In this document: positions 1 through 6,803 of the stretch, piece by piece
Layout of the letters: the number at the start of each line of letters is the position of its first letter
How positions within the stretch are numbered: the first letter of the stretch is position 1
Assembly (NCBI GenBank): GCA_030638325.1
Contig: DAOWEV010000187.1
Span: 1-16,058 of the forward strand
From: Bacteroidales bacterium
GTDB lineage: Bacteria > Bacteroidota > Bacteroidia > Bacteroidales > JAGOPY01
Length of the DNA stretch: 16,058 nucleotides
Reading direction: 5' to 3'
Program-made: the position numbers and the translations under genes
Notes under the pieces: generated by a model
The model's input: only the letters and a program-made list of their open reading frames with translations
What the model was told of the DNA's origin: nothing
Databases searched by the model: none

Positions 1-102
1 CCTTTATACCCTTATTCCCCCTATACCTTTATACCCTTATTCCCCCTATACCTTTATACCCTTATTCCCCCTATACCTTTATACCCTTATTCCCCCTATA
101 CC
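1..102. repeat. Perfect 25-bp tandem repeat, four copies, cut by left edge
   Basis: Four identical 25-bp units occupy 1-25, 26-50, 51-75 and 76-100, and the next two bases (cc) start a fifth unit that then diverges. Each unit can itself be split into related 8+8+9 nt pieces (cctttata, cccttatt, ccccctata), so it looks like a short repeat that was later amplified as a 25-mer. One strand is pyrimidine-rich, with runs of 2, 3 and 5 C per unit. There are no unique spacers, so it is not a CRISPR array. The array probably continues to the left of the window. Confidence 0.97.
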
Positions 103-125
103 ATATTCAAAATCTATCCTCAATC

Positions 126-139
126 CCGATAGCTATCGG
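126..139. other. 14-bp perfect palindrome
   Basis: The sequence ccgatagctatcgg is a perfect palindrome lying between the tandem repeat and the promoter-like site at 170. It could be a protein-binding site or a small dispersed repeat. Nothing in the window decides between these, and no second full copy is present here. Confidence 0.5.
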
Positions 140-169
140 AAAATAAGAACTGATTAGTTACAATATTGC

Positions 170-177
170 TATCTTTG
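170..177 (+). promoter_or_regulatory. Possible -7 element of the 235 gene
   Basis: TATCTTTG matches the Bacteroidota -7 consensus TAnnTTTG and lies 57 bp before the start codon at 235. I see no convincing TTG box 17-23 nt upstream, so this is a weaker call than the other promoters in the window. Confidence 0.4.
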
Positions 178-234
178 CAGTATAACTTTATAGTTTTTTC
201 CTTTTAATTCTATTGATTACAAAGTTTTATCCAT

Positions 235-939
235 ATGAAAAGAGAAGTCATTATCGAGACCATTGGAACTATTGAGAAAAAAGAATCACTTGTACCAGTC
301 AAATACAAATATCTTGTACTTGAAACATTATCACCCTATCCGGGATATCATGGCACCACTGTGCCGGACAGCAACAAACCGAGTTCACTGTTTTTCATAA
401 CAAGGTCGAGGTATATGGAAGAAAAGGTGATCAGGATCACACAGAAGATAAAAAAGGAAAGAAAAATGACTTTTGACGGGTCTCCGGGCATGGTGAATCT
501 CTATAATATGCTGAATCCCTGTATCAGGATCAAGGGTGTTGAGAGTTATGCTAAAGCAGAGGATATATTGAATGCATATATTGAAGAGGGCATCGAGTTT
601 ATGAACTATCGTAAGGTCGAGCCCTATTCAGGTATTATCCGTGTGAAGAAATATTTCATACTGGAAGCTGTTACCGATTGTACTTATGATGATGTCGAAG
701 ATAAAGCCATGCATTATTTTACCATACAAATGCCACTCAGGTGGAACCAGTTTGAGAAGATTACCCTGGAGATTAAAAGAAACCTGGAGAACCCCAATTT
801 TGATGCGGCCCTTGGATCATTTTACAGGAAAACCGGTCTGGTGGATGTCATCAGGATCTATGATGAAAAATGTTCCCCGGAAAGGCTTAAAACCATCAGG
901 ACAAAATACGCGCATGCGATCAAAAAACTGATTAAATAA
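235..939 (+). CDS. Conserved-looking hypothetical protein, 234 aa
   Basis: I do not recognise the family. The protein is 234 aa, has no signal peptide and no hydrophobic stretch long enough to span a membrane, and is rich in charged residues, so it is probably cytosolic. The N-terminal half has a GYHGTTVPD segment (about residues 37-45) rich in small and polar residues. The C-terminal part is mostly Lys/Arg-rich predicted helix and ends in KKLIK. Its base and codon use look like those of its neighbours. The ATG at 235 follows an A/T-rich leader with a possible -7 element at 170. It stands alone: 96 bp separate it from the channel gene downstream, and the context gives no functional clue. The coding call rests on a long open frame with a sensible amino-acid composition. 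Confidence 0.8.
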   Translation: MKREVIIETIGTIEKKESLVPVKYKYLVLETLSPYPGYHGTTVPDSNKPSSLFFITRSRYMEEKVIRITQKIKKERKMTFDGSPGMVNLYNMLNPCIRIKGVESYAKAEDILNAYIEEGIEFMNYRKVEPYSGIIRVKKYFILEAVTDCTYDDVEDKAMHYFTIQMPLRWNQFEKITLEIKRNLENPNFDAALGSFYRKTGLVDVIRIYDEKCSPERLKTIRTKYAHAIKKLIK

Positions 940-1035
940 TGAGTTCAGTTCTCTAAAAGCTATCCGAAACATTCCGGTCTGAAAACAGGAATCCCAAAAA
1001 TTAAACACAAATAAATTTCAATAACCGAAAGTTCA

Positions 1036-2322
1036 ATGTACGAATCAGCAAACGGAAAGTTACTCGAATGGTTGACTGCTGCAGGTTTTTCTGATAATGT
1101 AGCACTCATAACCACACAATTATTCTGGTTTATTCTGCTAATCATCCTGGCAGTCATCGTATTTTATATCGCCAGAAAAGTACTGATAAGAGCTATTAAG
1201 TTCCTAACATTAAAATCCAAAACCGATTGGGACGATAAACTTCTTGAAAAAAAGGTTTTCCACCGCCTGGCTTACCTCGCCCCTGCCCTTGTCATATATT
1301 ATATTGTACCATTGATCATTCCTGAAAGAGAATTTCTTATTTCTGTCATTGAAACTTTGACGGGAGTTTATATGCTTACCATATTCCTTTTGGTTATCTC
1401 TGCCGTGCTGGATACTATCAATAGCATTTACATGGGATATTCCATCTCTAAAGCAAGGCCCATTAAAAGCTTCCTGCAGGTAATCAAGATCTTTATCGTG
1501 ATTGTATATATCGTCTTGTTAATCACTATTTTATTTATACATGACGGTAACTTCGGATGGCTGGCCGGCCTGGGTGCATTTTCTGCAGTCCTGCTCCTGG
1601 TTTTCAAAGATCCGATCATGGGGTTTGTGGGTGGACTTCAACTGGCGGCCAATGATATGCTACGTATTGGCGACTGGATCGAGATGCCCAGGTATGGGGC
1701 TGACGGAACGGTTATTGATATCGGTATAACCACTGTTAAAGTACAGAACTGGAATAAAACGATCAGTACAATCCCAACGTATTCCCTTGTCGGCGATTCA
1801 TATAAAAACTGGAGAGGCATGGAAGATTCGGGTGGTCGCCGGATAAAACGATCCATTGAACTTGATATGAACAGCATCAAATTTTGCACTCCTGAAATGC
1901 TGGAACGCTTTGAAAAAGTTGAGCATGTATCTGAATATGTTAAAAAGACTGAATCGGAAGTCAAAGCCTATAATGAACAATACCATATTGATAATTCAAT
2001 CCTGGTAAACGGCCGCAGGCAAACTAATATAGGCATTTTCAGAGCCTATCTAAAGGGTTACCTTCATCATCATCCTAAAATCAACCAGGACATGACTTTC
2101 CTTATCAGGCAATTACAACCATCCGAAAAAGGATTGCCTATTGAAATTTACGTTTTCAGCAAAGTGCAGGCATGGGCTGATTATGAGGATATTCAATCGG
2201 ATATTTTTGATCATGTGCTGGCGGTGATCCCCGAATTTGAGCTGAAGGTATTTCAGAATCCTACCGGCCGGGATTTTAATAAATTACTTTTTGCCGGTGA
2301 GGAACAGGCCATTAAAGAGTAA
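1036..2322 (+). CDS. ybdG: YbdG-type mechanosensitive channel (MscS superfamily)
   Basis: Inner-membrane mechanosensitive channel that would open under membrane tension during osmotic downshock. At 428 aa it is close to the length of E. coli YbdG (about 415 aa). Hydrophobic segments lie near residues 27-47, 80-95, 104-125, 150-168 and 174-205; the last is the Gly/Ala-rich pore helix of MscS proteins (GWLAGLGAFSAVLLLVFKDP). The following beta-domain has the YbdG-like motif GDWIEMPRYGADGTVIDI (212-229), then VKVQNWNKT and PTYSLVGDSYKNWRGM. The soluble C-terminal region is long, as in YbdG. The ATG at 1036 gives the expected short N-terminus before the first membrane helix. The gene appears monocistronic, with 96 bp before it and a repeat-filled 150 bp after it. 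The family call is strong; the electrophysiological class is inferred. Confidence 0.93.
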   Translation: MYESANGKLLEWLTAAGFSDNVALITTQLFWFILLIILAVIVFYIARKVLIRAIKFLTLKSKTDWDDKLLEKKVFHRLAYLAPALVIYYIVPLIIPEREFLISVIETLTGVYMLTIFLLVISAVLDTINSIYMGYSISKARPIKSFLQVIKIFIVIVYIVLLITILFIHDGNFGWLAGLGAFSAVLLLVFKDPIMGFVGGLQLAANDMLRIGDWIEMPRYGADGTVIDIGITTVKVQNWNKTISTIPTYSLVGDSYKNWRGMEDSGGRRIKRSIELDMNSIKFCTPEMLERFEKVEHVSEYVKKTESEVKAYNEQYHIDNSILVNGRRQTNIGIFRAYLKGYLHHHPKINQDMTFLIRQLQPSEKGLPIEIYVFSKVQAWADYEDIQSDIFDHVLAVIPEFELKVFQNPTGRDFNKLLFAGEEQAIKE

Positions 2323-2351
2323 AACTTGCCAACATGTTGTCTGTTTTTTTG

Positions 2352-2428
2352 TTGCATGATACGGGTTACGGGTTGCAAGTTGATAACCTGTAACATGCAA
2401 CCTGCAACCTGCAACTTGTAACAGCTAA
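2352..2428. repeat. Degenerate heptanucleotide array forming an inverted repeat
   Basis: Eleven 7-nt units follow one another without a register shift. The left units are of the type ttacggg/ttgcaag, and the right units are their reverse-complement type, cctgcaa/cttgtaa. As a result 2365-2381 can pair with 2406-2422 (14 Watson-Crick pairs, two G-U and one mismatch), giving a strong hairpin with a 24-nt loop between ybdG and cbpA. It could end ybdG transcription, but no clear T-run follows the stem. Confidence 0.85.
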
Positions 2429-2435
2429 TTAATTT

Positions 2436-2452
2436 CCACCAAAGGTGGTTTT
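2436..2452 (+). terminator. Weak hairpin plus T-run between ybdG and cbpA
   Basis: CCACC (2436-2440), loop aaa, GGTGG (2444-2448), then TTTT. A 5-bp stem is short for an intrinsic terminator. It lies 20 bp before the cbpA start, so it could instead influence cbpA translation. Confidence 0.3.
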
Positions 2453-2472
2453 ATTATAAACCAATTAGAAAT

Positions 2473-3378
2473 ATGGACTTTATTGATTATTACAGTATAT
2501 TGGGTGTGCCAAAAGATGCCTCCGAAAATGATATTAAAAAAGCTTATCGTAAGCTGGCCAGGAAGCACCACCCCGACCTTAATCCCAACGATAAAGAAGC
2601 ACATTCCACGTTTCAAAAGATAAATGAAGCCAATGAGGTGCTCAGTGACCCTGAAAACAGAAAGAAGTATGATAAATACGGCAAAGACTGGAAACATGCC
2701 GATGAGTATGAAAAAGCGGCTCAGGCGGGACAGAAACAGCCTTTTACATACAGTCATGCCCGGCATGCCGGGGATATGTTTGAGGGAGGTGATTTCTCTG
2801 ATTTCTTCCAGTCGATATTCGGAGCCGGGGCTCAAGGCAGACAATATAGTAGCCGTCGCCCTGCCGGTTTAAAAGGACAGGATTATAAAACCGAATTACA
2901 CCTCGAGCTCAGGGATGTATATAAAACCCATAAAAGAACCCTGGATATCAATGGGAAAAAGATCCGGATAACAATCCCGGCCGGCATAGAAAATGGTCAG
3001 ACTATCAAAATCAAAGGCCATGGCGGTCCGGGAATAAATGGAGGCCAGCATGGAGATCTCTATATTACCTTTCATATTTTGAGTGATCATGAATTTAAAA
3101 GAGTTAAAAATAACTTATATAAAACAGCTGATATTGACCTTTTTACTGCTGTTCTCGGAGGTGAAATCTTGATTGATACTTTGGATGGAAAGGTTAAGCT
3201 AAAGATCAAGCCAGAGACACAAAACGCAAGCAGGGTAAAGTTAAAAGGAAAAGGGTTTCCTGTCTATAAGCAAGCGGGCAAATTTGGAGATCTGTATGTG
3301 ACTTATAACATTAAAATGCCCATTAAGCTTAATAAAAAGCAAAAAGAACTATTCACTGAATTGTCTGAAATTAAATAA
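2473..3378 (+). CDS. cbpA: DnaJ-family co-chaperone CbpA
   Basis: Curved-DNA-binding-type J protein: it stimulates DnaK ATPase through its J domain, and in E. coli CbpA also binds DNA. At 301 aa it is close to E. coli CbpA (306 aa). The J domain spans about residues 5-70, with the invariant HPD at 33-35 and the usual helix III/IV pattern (KINEANEVLSDPENRKKYD). A Gly/Phe-rich linker follows (about 95-125, with FEGGDFSDFFQSIFG). The C-terminal substrate-binding region (about 140-295) has the DnaJ_C signatures IRITIPAGIENGQTIKIKGHG and GDLYITFHI. The Cys-rich zinc-finger repeats of true DnaJ are absent, which separates CbpA from DnaJ. The cbpM-like gene begins 12 bp after the stop, the expected operon partner. 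Confidence 0.95.
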   Translation: MDFIDYYSILGVPKDASENDIKKAYRKLARKHHPDLNPNDKEAHSTFQKINEANEVLSDPENRKKYDKYGKDWKHADEYEKAAQAGQKQPFTYSHARHAGDMFEGGDFSDFFQSIFGAGAQGRQYSSRRPAGLKGQDYKTELHLELRDVYKTHKRTLDINGKKIRITIPAGIENGQTIKIKGHGGPGINGGQHGDLYITFHILSDHEFKRVKNNLYKTADIDLFTAVLGGEILIDTLDGKVKLKIKPETQNASRVKLKGKGFPVYKQAGKFGDLYVTYNIKMPIKLNKKQKELFTELSEIK

Positions 3379-3390
3379 AAGCCTTTAGAT

Positions 3391-3696
3391 ATGAATGCCG
3401 GGAATATAATATCATGTCAGGAATTTTGTAGTTTTCATAAAATAGAAAGCTCATTCTTAATAAACCTCCAGGAATACGGTTTGATCGAGATCCAATCTGT
3501 TGAAGGAGAGGATTACATTGATAATGATATACTCGATGATGTAGAAAGAATGTTGCGATTACATTACGAGCTTGAGATCAACATGCCAGGTATAGAGGCT
3601 ATTGGCCATATGCTCAAAAGGGTCGACGAACTGCAAAACAAGATGCAAATTCTTGAGAACAGGTTACGGGAGTATGAAGACTTTTCAGAACTCTGA
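3391..3696 (+). CDS. cbpM: Chaperone modulator CbpM-like protein (MerR-like fold)
   Basis: A 101-aa protein, the same length as E. coli CbpM, which binds the J domain of CbpA and inhibits its co-chaperone and DNA-binding activities. The N-terminal part (residues 6-60) resembles the MerR-type winged helix of this group (ISCQEFCSFHKIESSFLINL, then GLIEIQ). The C-terminal part (about 70-98) is a Leu/Glu-rich predicted coiled coil (VDELQNKMQILENRLREYE). Identification rests on size, architecture and position 12 bp behind cbpA, with which it is almost certainly co-transcribed. A weakly similar MerR-like regulator is the only alternative I see. Confidence 0.85.
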   Translation: MNAGNIISCQEFCSFHKIESSFLINLQEYGLIEIQSVEGEDYIDNDILDDVERMLRLHYELEINMPGIEAIGHMLKRVDELQNKMQILENRLREYEDFSEL

Positions 3697-3733
3697 CTAA
3701 GTTGAAATTTGAGAATTCATAACGCACTAAAGG

Positions 3734-3796
3734 GCAAGTTGGAAGTCGGAAGTCGGATGTCAGAAGTCCGAAGACCGAAAACCGGAGACGGGAGTC
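3734..3796. repeat. Degenerate heptanucleotide array (ggaagtc family)
   Basis: Nine consecutive 7-nt units in one register, from gcaagtt through ggaagtc, agaagtc and cgaagac to gggagtc. The same unit family, in another phase (tcggaag, tccgaag, accgaag), makes up the large array at 9301-9524. The rest of the 347-bp gap 3697-4043 holds A/T-rich DNA, a 9-bp inverted repeat (3800-3808 with 3826-3834), and the tetR promoter and operators. Confidence 0.88.
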
Positions 3797-3920
3797 CAAA
3801 GCAATTTTACTTTTGGCTTTGAGAAAAAATTGCTAAAAAAACAAGCTTTTCAGGGTAATGGCATAATCTACTGACTACTATCTATTTACTTCAATATTCT
3901 AAATTTATTTCAAAAAAAGC

Positions 3921-3951
3921 TTGACAAATGACTTTTTTTGTTTTACTTTTG
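3921..3951 (+). promoter_or_regulatory. Promoter of the tetR-transport operon
   Basis: TTG at 3921-3923, 20 nt, then TACTTTTG at 3944-3951: an exact fit to the Bacteroidota sigma-ABfr pattern (TTG, about 19-20 nt, TAnnTTTG). Transcription should start near 3957, giving a leader of about 85 nt before the ATG at 4044. An operator-like palindrome overlaps the -7 box and start site. Confidence 0.75.
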
Positions 3952-3968
3952 ACCGGACGTTCATTCAA
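3949..3968. promoter_or_regulatory. Operator-like imperfect palindrome over the start site
   Basis: TTGACCGGACGTTCATTCAA is an imperfect 20-bp palindrome (7 of 10 positions symmetric) with the look of a TetR-family operator. It covers the end of the -7 element and the predicted transcription start, where bound repressor would block initiation. Its left part matches the second site at 4011-4028 over TTGACnGGnCnnTCA. Confidence 0.5.
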
Positions 3969-4010
3969 TATTTCATTTTAGCTACATGTACTGATATTAA
4001 GAACCTGTAT

Positions 4011-4028
4011 GTTGACTGGTCAGTCAAC
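4011..4028. promoter_or_regulatory. Operator-like perfect inverted repeat before tetR
   Basis: gttgact, spacer ggtc, agtcaac: a perfect 7-bp inverted repeat ending 15 bp before the tetR start codon. It shares TTGACnGGnCnnTCA with the site at 3949-3968, as expected for two binding sites of one regulator. In the transcript it would also form a small hairpin close to the start codon. Confidence 0.55.
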
Positions 4029-4043
4029 CGTAATATTTACAAG

Positions 4044-4634
4044 ATGCCGCGTACTAAACAACAATTTGAAGAAATCCGGGAGAAAAAGAAAACCCTTATA
4101 CTCGACACAGCATTGAAACTGTTCGCAACGGAAGGGTATCATACAACTTCAATCAGCAAGATTGCAACCAAAGCAAAAATTTCAAAAGGTTTACTTTACA
4201 ACTACTTTAAAAGCAAGGACGATCTCATCATTGAAATTGTGAACACCGGCATGAATAAATTGATGCAGAGCTTCGATCCGGATCATGACAGCAAACTTAC
4301 CGATGAAGAATTTATTTTTTTTATTCATGAGAACTTCCGGATACTGGAAAATAACCTGCATTACTGGAAGCTATATTTCTCAATATTTACCCAGCCCCAG
4401 GTCTATGATCTGGTGAAAGACAATGTCAATAACCTCATTAATAATTTAATGTTTGTTCTGGTCAGTTATTACAAGCGTAAAGGTGCAGAAAAGCCTGAGT
4501 TGGAAGCACTGCTTTTCGGTGCATTGATGGATGGGATCAGCCTTCAATACGTGATGGACCCGGATAACTTTCCATTGGATGAAGTGAAACAAATGATCAT
4601 TGAAAAGTACAGTTACAATAATGTGAAGCGATAA
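4044..4634 (+). CDS. TetR-family transcriptional repressor
   Basis: A 196-aa one-component regulator with an N-terminal DNA-binding domain and a C-terminal ligand pocket. Residues 17-62 form the TetR domain: helix 1 (LILDTALKLFATEGYHTTSI) followed by the helix-turn-helix IATKAKISKGLLYNYFKSKD (about 40-59). The C-terminal two thirds is helical and divergent, so the ligand cannot be predicted. The frame opens upstream at a TTG at 3921, but that TTG is the promoter's -33 box. The ATG at 4044 gives the normal family length and a normal Lys/Arg-rich N-terminus. It sits 48 bp before the carrier gene on the same strand and probably heads the operon, with autorepression through the two palindromes upstream. 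Confidence 0.93.
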   Translation: MPRTKQQFEEIREKKKTLILDTALKLFATEGYHTTSISKIATKAKISKGLLYNYFKSKDDLIIEIVNTGMNKLMQSFDPDHDSKLTDEEFIFFIHENFRILENNLHYWKLYFSIFTQPQVYDLVKDNVNNLINNLMFVLVSYYKRKGAEKPELEALLFGALMDGISLQYVMDPDNFPLDEVKQMIIEKYSYNNVKR

Positions 4635-4682
4635 GTGTTGAGTGTTATGAATGAAAAATAAATTGATAAAAATAATAAGCAG

Positions 4683-5447
4683 ATGAAAAATCTAAAACTA
4701 ATTAGCATCTTACTGTTGATGGCTCTTATGTATACGTCTTTTACTGGACTGGCCCAGGAATTGACAGCGGTTCAGATCGTGAAAAAAGCGGATGAAAAAA
4801 ACAGGGGCCTGACCAGCCAGGGTGTAATGACCATGACGATCGTGAGGCCAAAATGGGAGCGTTCTGTGAGTATGAAAAGCTGGTCGAAGGGAAATGACTA
4901 TTTTTTGATTTACATCACCGACCCGGTCAAAGAAAAAGGCCAGGTATTCCTTAAGAGGGAAAAAGAAATGTGGAACTGGGTACCATCCATAGCGAGGATG
5001 ATCAAGATACCGCCTTCCATGATGATGCAATCGTGGATGGGATCCGATTTCACAAACGACGATCTTGTTAAACAGTCATCTATTGTTGTAGATTATACGC
5101 ATAAATTACTGGAGGATGAAACTGTGCGGGAACAGCTATGTTATAAAATTGAGCTCATTCCCAAACCGGATGCACCCGTAGTCTGGGGAAAAATAATCAG
5201 CTGGATAACAAAAGAAGGATTTAATCTCTGGAGATCTGAGTATTATGATGAAGACGGATACCTGCAGAATGTAGAAAATTCCTATGACATTAAAAAAATG
5301 GACGACCGGGAAATTCCCACCAGGATGGAAATGATACCGGCTGATGAGGAAGGTAAGAAGACAGTGCTGGAATTTAGTAACATGAAGTTCAATATACCTA
5401 TTGATGAAAGCTTTTTCACAAAGCAAAATATGAAGAAGGTTAGATGA
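4683..5447 (+). CDS. LolA-like periplasmic carrier (outer membrane lipoprotein-sorting protein family)
   Basis: Predicted periplasmic carrier that takes a lipidated or hydrophobic substrate from an inner-membrane transporter and ferries it to the outer membrane. The 254-aa protein has a signal peptide (residues 1-24, cleavage likely after TGLA). The mature part shows features of the LolA-like family often annotated as outer membrane lipoprotein-sorting protein: a beta-rich N-terminus (GVMTMTIVRPKWERS), the aromatic WNWVPSIARMIKIPP block (97-111), and GSDFTNDDL (120-128). It is not the housekeeping LolA, which usually lies elsewhere and lacks the GSDFTNDDL signature. Its stop overlaps the start of the first permease gene by 4 bp (ATGA), implying translational coupling and a shared function with the ABC permeases. 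Confidence 0.85.
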   Translation: MKNLKLISILLLMALMYTSFTGLAQELTAVQIVKKADEKNRGLTSQGVMTMTIVRPKWERSVSMKSWSKGNDYFLIYITDPVKEKGQVFLKREKEMWNWVPSIARMIKIPPSMMMQSWMGSDFTNDDLVKQSSIVVDYTHKLLEDETVREQLCYKIELIPKPDAPVVWGKIISWITKEGFNLWRSEYYDEDGYLQNVENSYDIKKMDDREIPTRMEMIPADEEGKKTVLEFSNMKFNIPIDESFFTKQNMKKVR

Positions 5448-6664
5448 TGACTTACTTCAAAATAGCATGGAGAAACTTGTGGAGGAACAAGCGCAGAACC
5501 CTCATCACGTCGGCTTCCATTTTCTTTGGGGTTTTCTTTGCAATTTTCATGTCTTCCGTGCAACAAGGGACCATGCAAAACATGGTTGATAACATGGTCA
5601 GTTTTTACACCGGATATTTACAAATCCAGGAAGAGCAATTCAATGAAAACAGAAGCATTAACAATAGTTTTATACCAAATGAATATCTTATAAATTCCAT
5701 CAACTCTCACAATGCAATCACCCAATATGCCCAACGCCTTGAATCTTTTGCCCTTGCTGCATCAGAATTGAATAGTTTCGGGAGTATGATACTTGGTATT
5801 CAGCCGGAGAAGGAAGATGCAATTTCGGGGCTTTCCAAATGGATCATTAAAGGCAACTTTATCACTCCAGGATCAAAAGATGTGTTATTGGGTAAAGTTC
5901 TGGCTGAAAACCTTAAACTTGTTTTAAATGATACTGTAGTCCTCATAGGCCAGGGATACCACGGTGTTAGTGCAGCCGGAAAATACCGGGTAGCAGGCCT
6001 TCTCGACTTTCCGCTGGCCGAATTGAGCAGACAAGTGGTTTATATGGATATTTCCAATTGCCAGGAATTATTCTCTTTGCCAGGCCACCTTACCTCTATT
6101 GTGCTGATGGTCTCAAATCCTGACGAAGTTCAGGGCGCTGCCACATTAATAAACCAGGATCTTCCGGATGAACTTCGCATTTACAGATGGGACGAACTGC
6201 AACCGGAGCTGGTAAACCTTATCGAAGGAAAGCTGGCTTCAGGAAAAATTATAAAAGGCCTGCTGTTCATGATCATCGGTTTTGGAGTTTGGGGAACCAT
6301 TATCATGCTAATGTCGGAACGCAAAAGGGAACTCGGCGTACTGATCGCCCTGGGGATGCGAAAAACCAGGCTCACAATCATGATTATCATCGAATCGGCA
6401 TATATCGGGATATTGGGGATTTTATTAGGTGTTGTTGTAAGCCTGCCATTGGTGTGGCATTTGTTCATTAATCCTTTGCGGGTTGGTGGCAAAATAGGAG
6501 AAACCTATACAAAAATGGGATTTGAGCCCATTATTGCTTTCAGCATGCAGCCGGAAGTTTTCTATTCTCCCGCAATTACGATTTTTATCATGTTTGCCAT
6601 AATATCCATTTATGAGATATGGTATATTGCAAAACTTAAAGCTGTTATAGCCTTACGGGCCTAG
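5444..6664 (+). CDS. FtsX/MacB-type ABC permease 1
   Basis: Inner-membrane permease of the LolC/LolE/MacB class, 406 aa. A first membrane helix (about 20-38) follows the typical IAWRNLWRNKRRT N-terminus. A large periplasmic domain spans about 40-265, then three helices near 270-290, 308-335 and 375-394. The cytosolic loop SERKRELGVLIALGMRK contains the coupling helix that contacts the ATPase. It closely resembles permease 2: both have GQGYHGV.AAGK, WDELQPEL and NNxFI-type segments at matching positions. Odd point: the C-terminal YPxxxA signature of the family, present in permeases 2 and 3, is replaced by IYEIWYIAKL here. It starts inside the carrier's stop codon; ATG at 5447 is an alternative start three bases later. 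A 139-bp gap with an octanucleotide array follows. Confidence 0.92.
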   Translation: MMTYFKIAWRNLWRNKRRTLITSASIFFGVFFAIFMSSVQQGTMQNMVDNMVSFYTGYLQIQEEQFNENRSINNSFIPNEYLINSINSHNAITQYAQRLESFALAASELNSFGSMILGIQPEKEDAISGLSKWIIKGNFITPGSKDVLLGKVLAENLKLVLNDTVVLIGQGYHGVSAAGKYRVAGLLDFPLAELSRQVVYMDISNCQELFSLPGHLTSIVLMVSNPDEVQGAATLINQDLPDELRIYRWDELQPELVNLIEGKLASGKIIKGLLFMIIGFGVWGTIIMLMSERKRELGVLIALGMRKTRLTIMIIIESAYIGILGILLGVVVSLPLVWHLFINPLRVGGKIGETYTKMGFEPIIAFSMQPEVFYSPAITIFIMFAIISIYEIWYIAKLKAVIALRA

Positions 6665-6711
6665 TTTAATATCAGTAAAGATTTACCCTTTATGAAGGTG
6701 TCGCTGAATAA

Positions 6712-6759
6712 TGGAATGATGGAAGGGTGGAAGAATGGAAATTCCAACATTCCAACCAT
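6712..6759. repeat. Octanucleotide array (tggaagnn family) with inverted half
   Basis: Six 8-nt units in one register: four of the type tggaagga/tggaagaa, then two of the inverse type ccaacatt. The two halves (tggaa against ttcca) can fold back on each other. It lies in the 139-bp gap between permeases 1 and 2. Confidence 0.8.
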
Positions 6760-6803
6760 CAAAGAAAGTGGATTTCTAATTCAAATTAAAAAATAAATCG
6801 CAA

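Noticed and set aside
1..100. Minus-strand G-quadruplex in the 25-bp repeat
   Set aside because: The G runs are separated alternately by 5 and 12 nt, and the longer loops exceed the usual limit of 7.
1..102. Possible CRISPR array
   Set aside because: The 25-bp units abut directly with no unique spacers, and no cas genes are near.
3800..3834. Terminator after cbpM
   Set aside because: The 9-bp inverted repeat agcaatttt/aaaattgct is A/T-rich, has a 17-nt loop and is followed on the + strand by A residues instead of T.
3921..4043. Longer N-terminus for the TetR protein from a TTG at 3921
   Set aside because: That TTG is the promoter -33 box, and the extra 41 residues contain the operators and do not resemble TetR. 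The ATG at 4044 gives the normal length.
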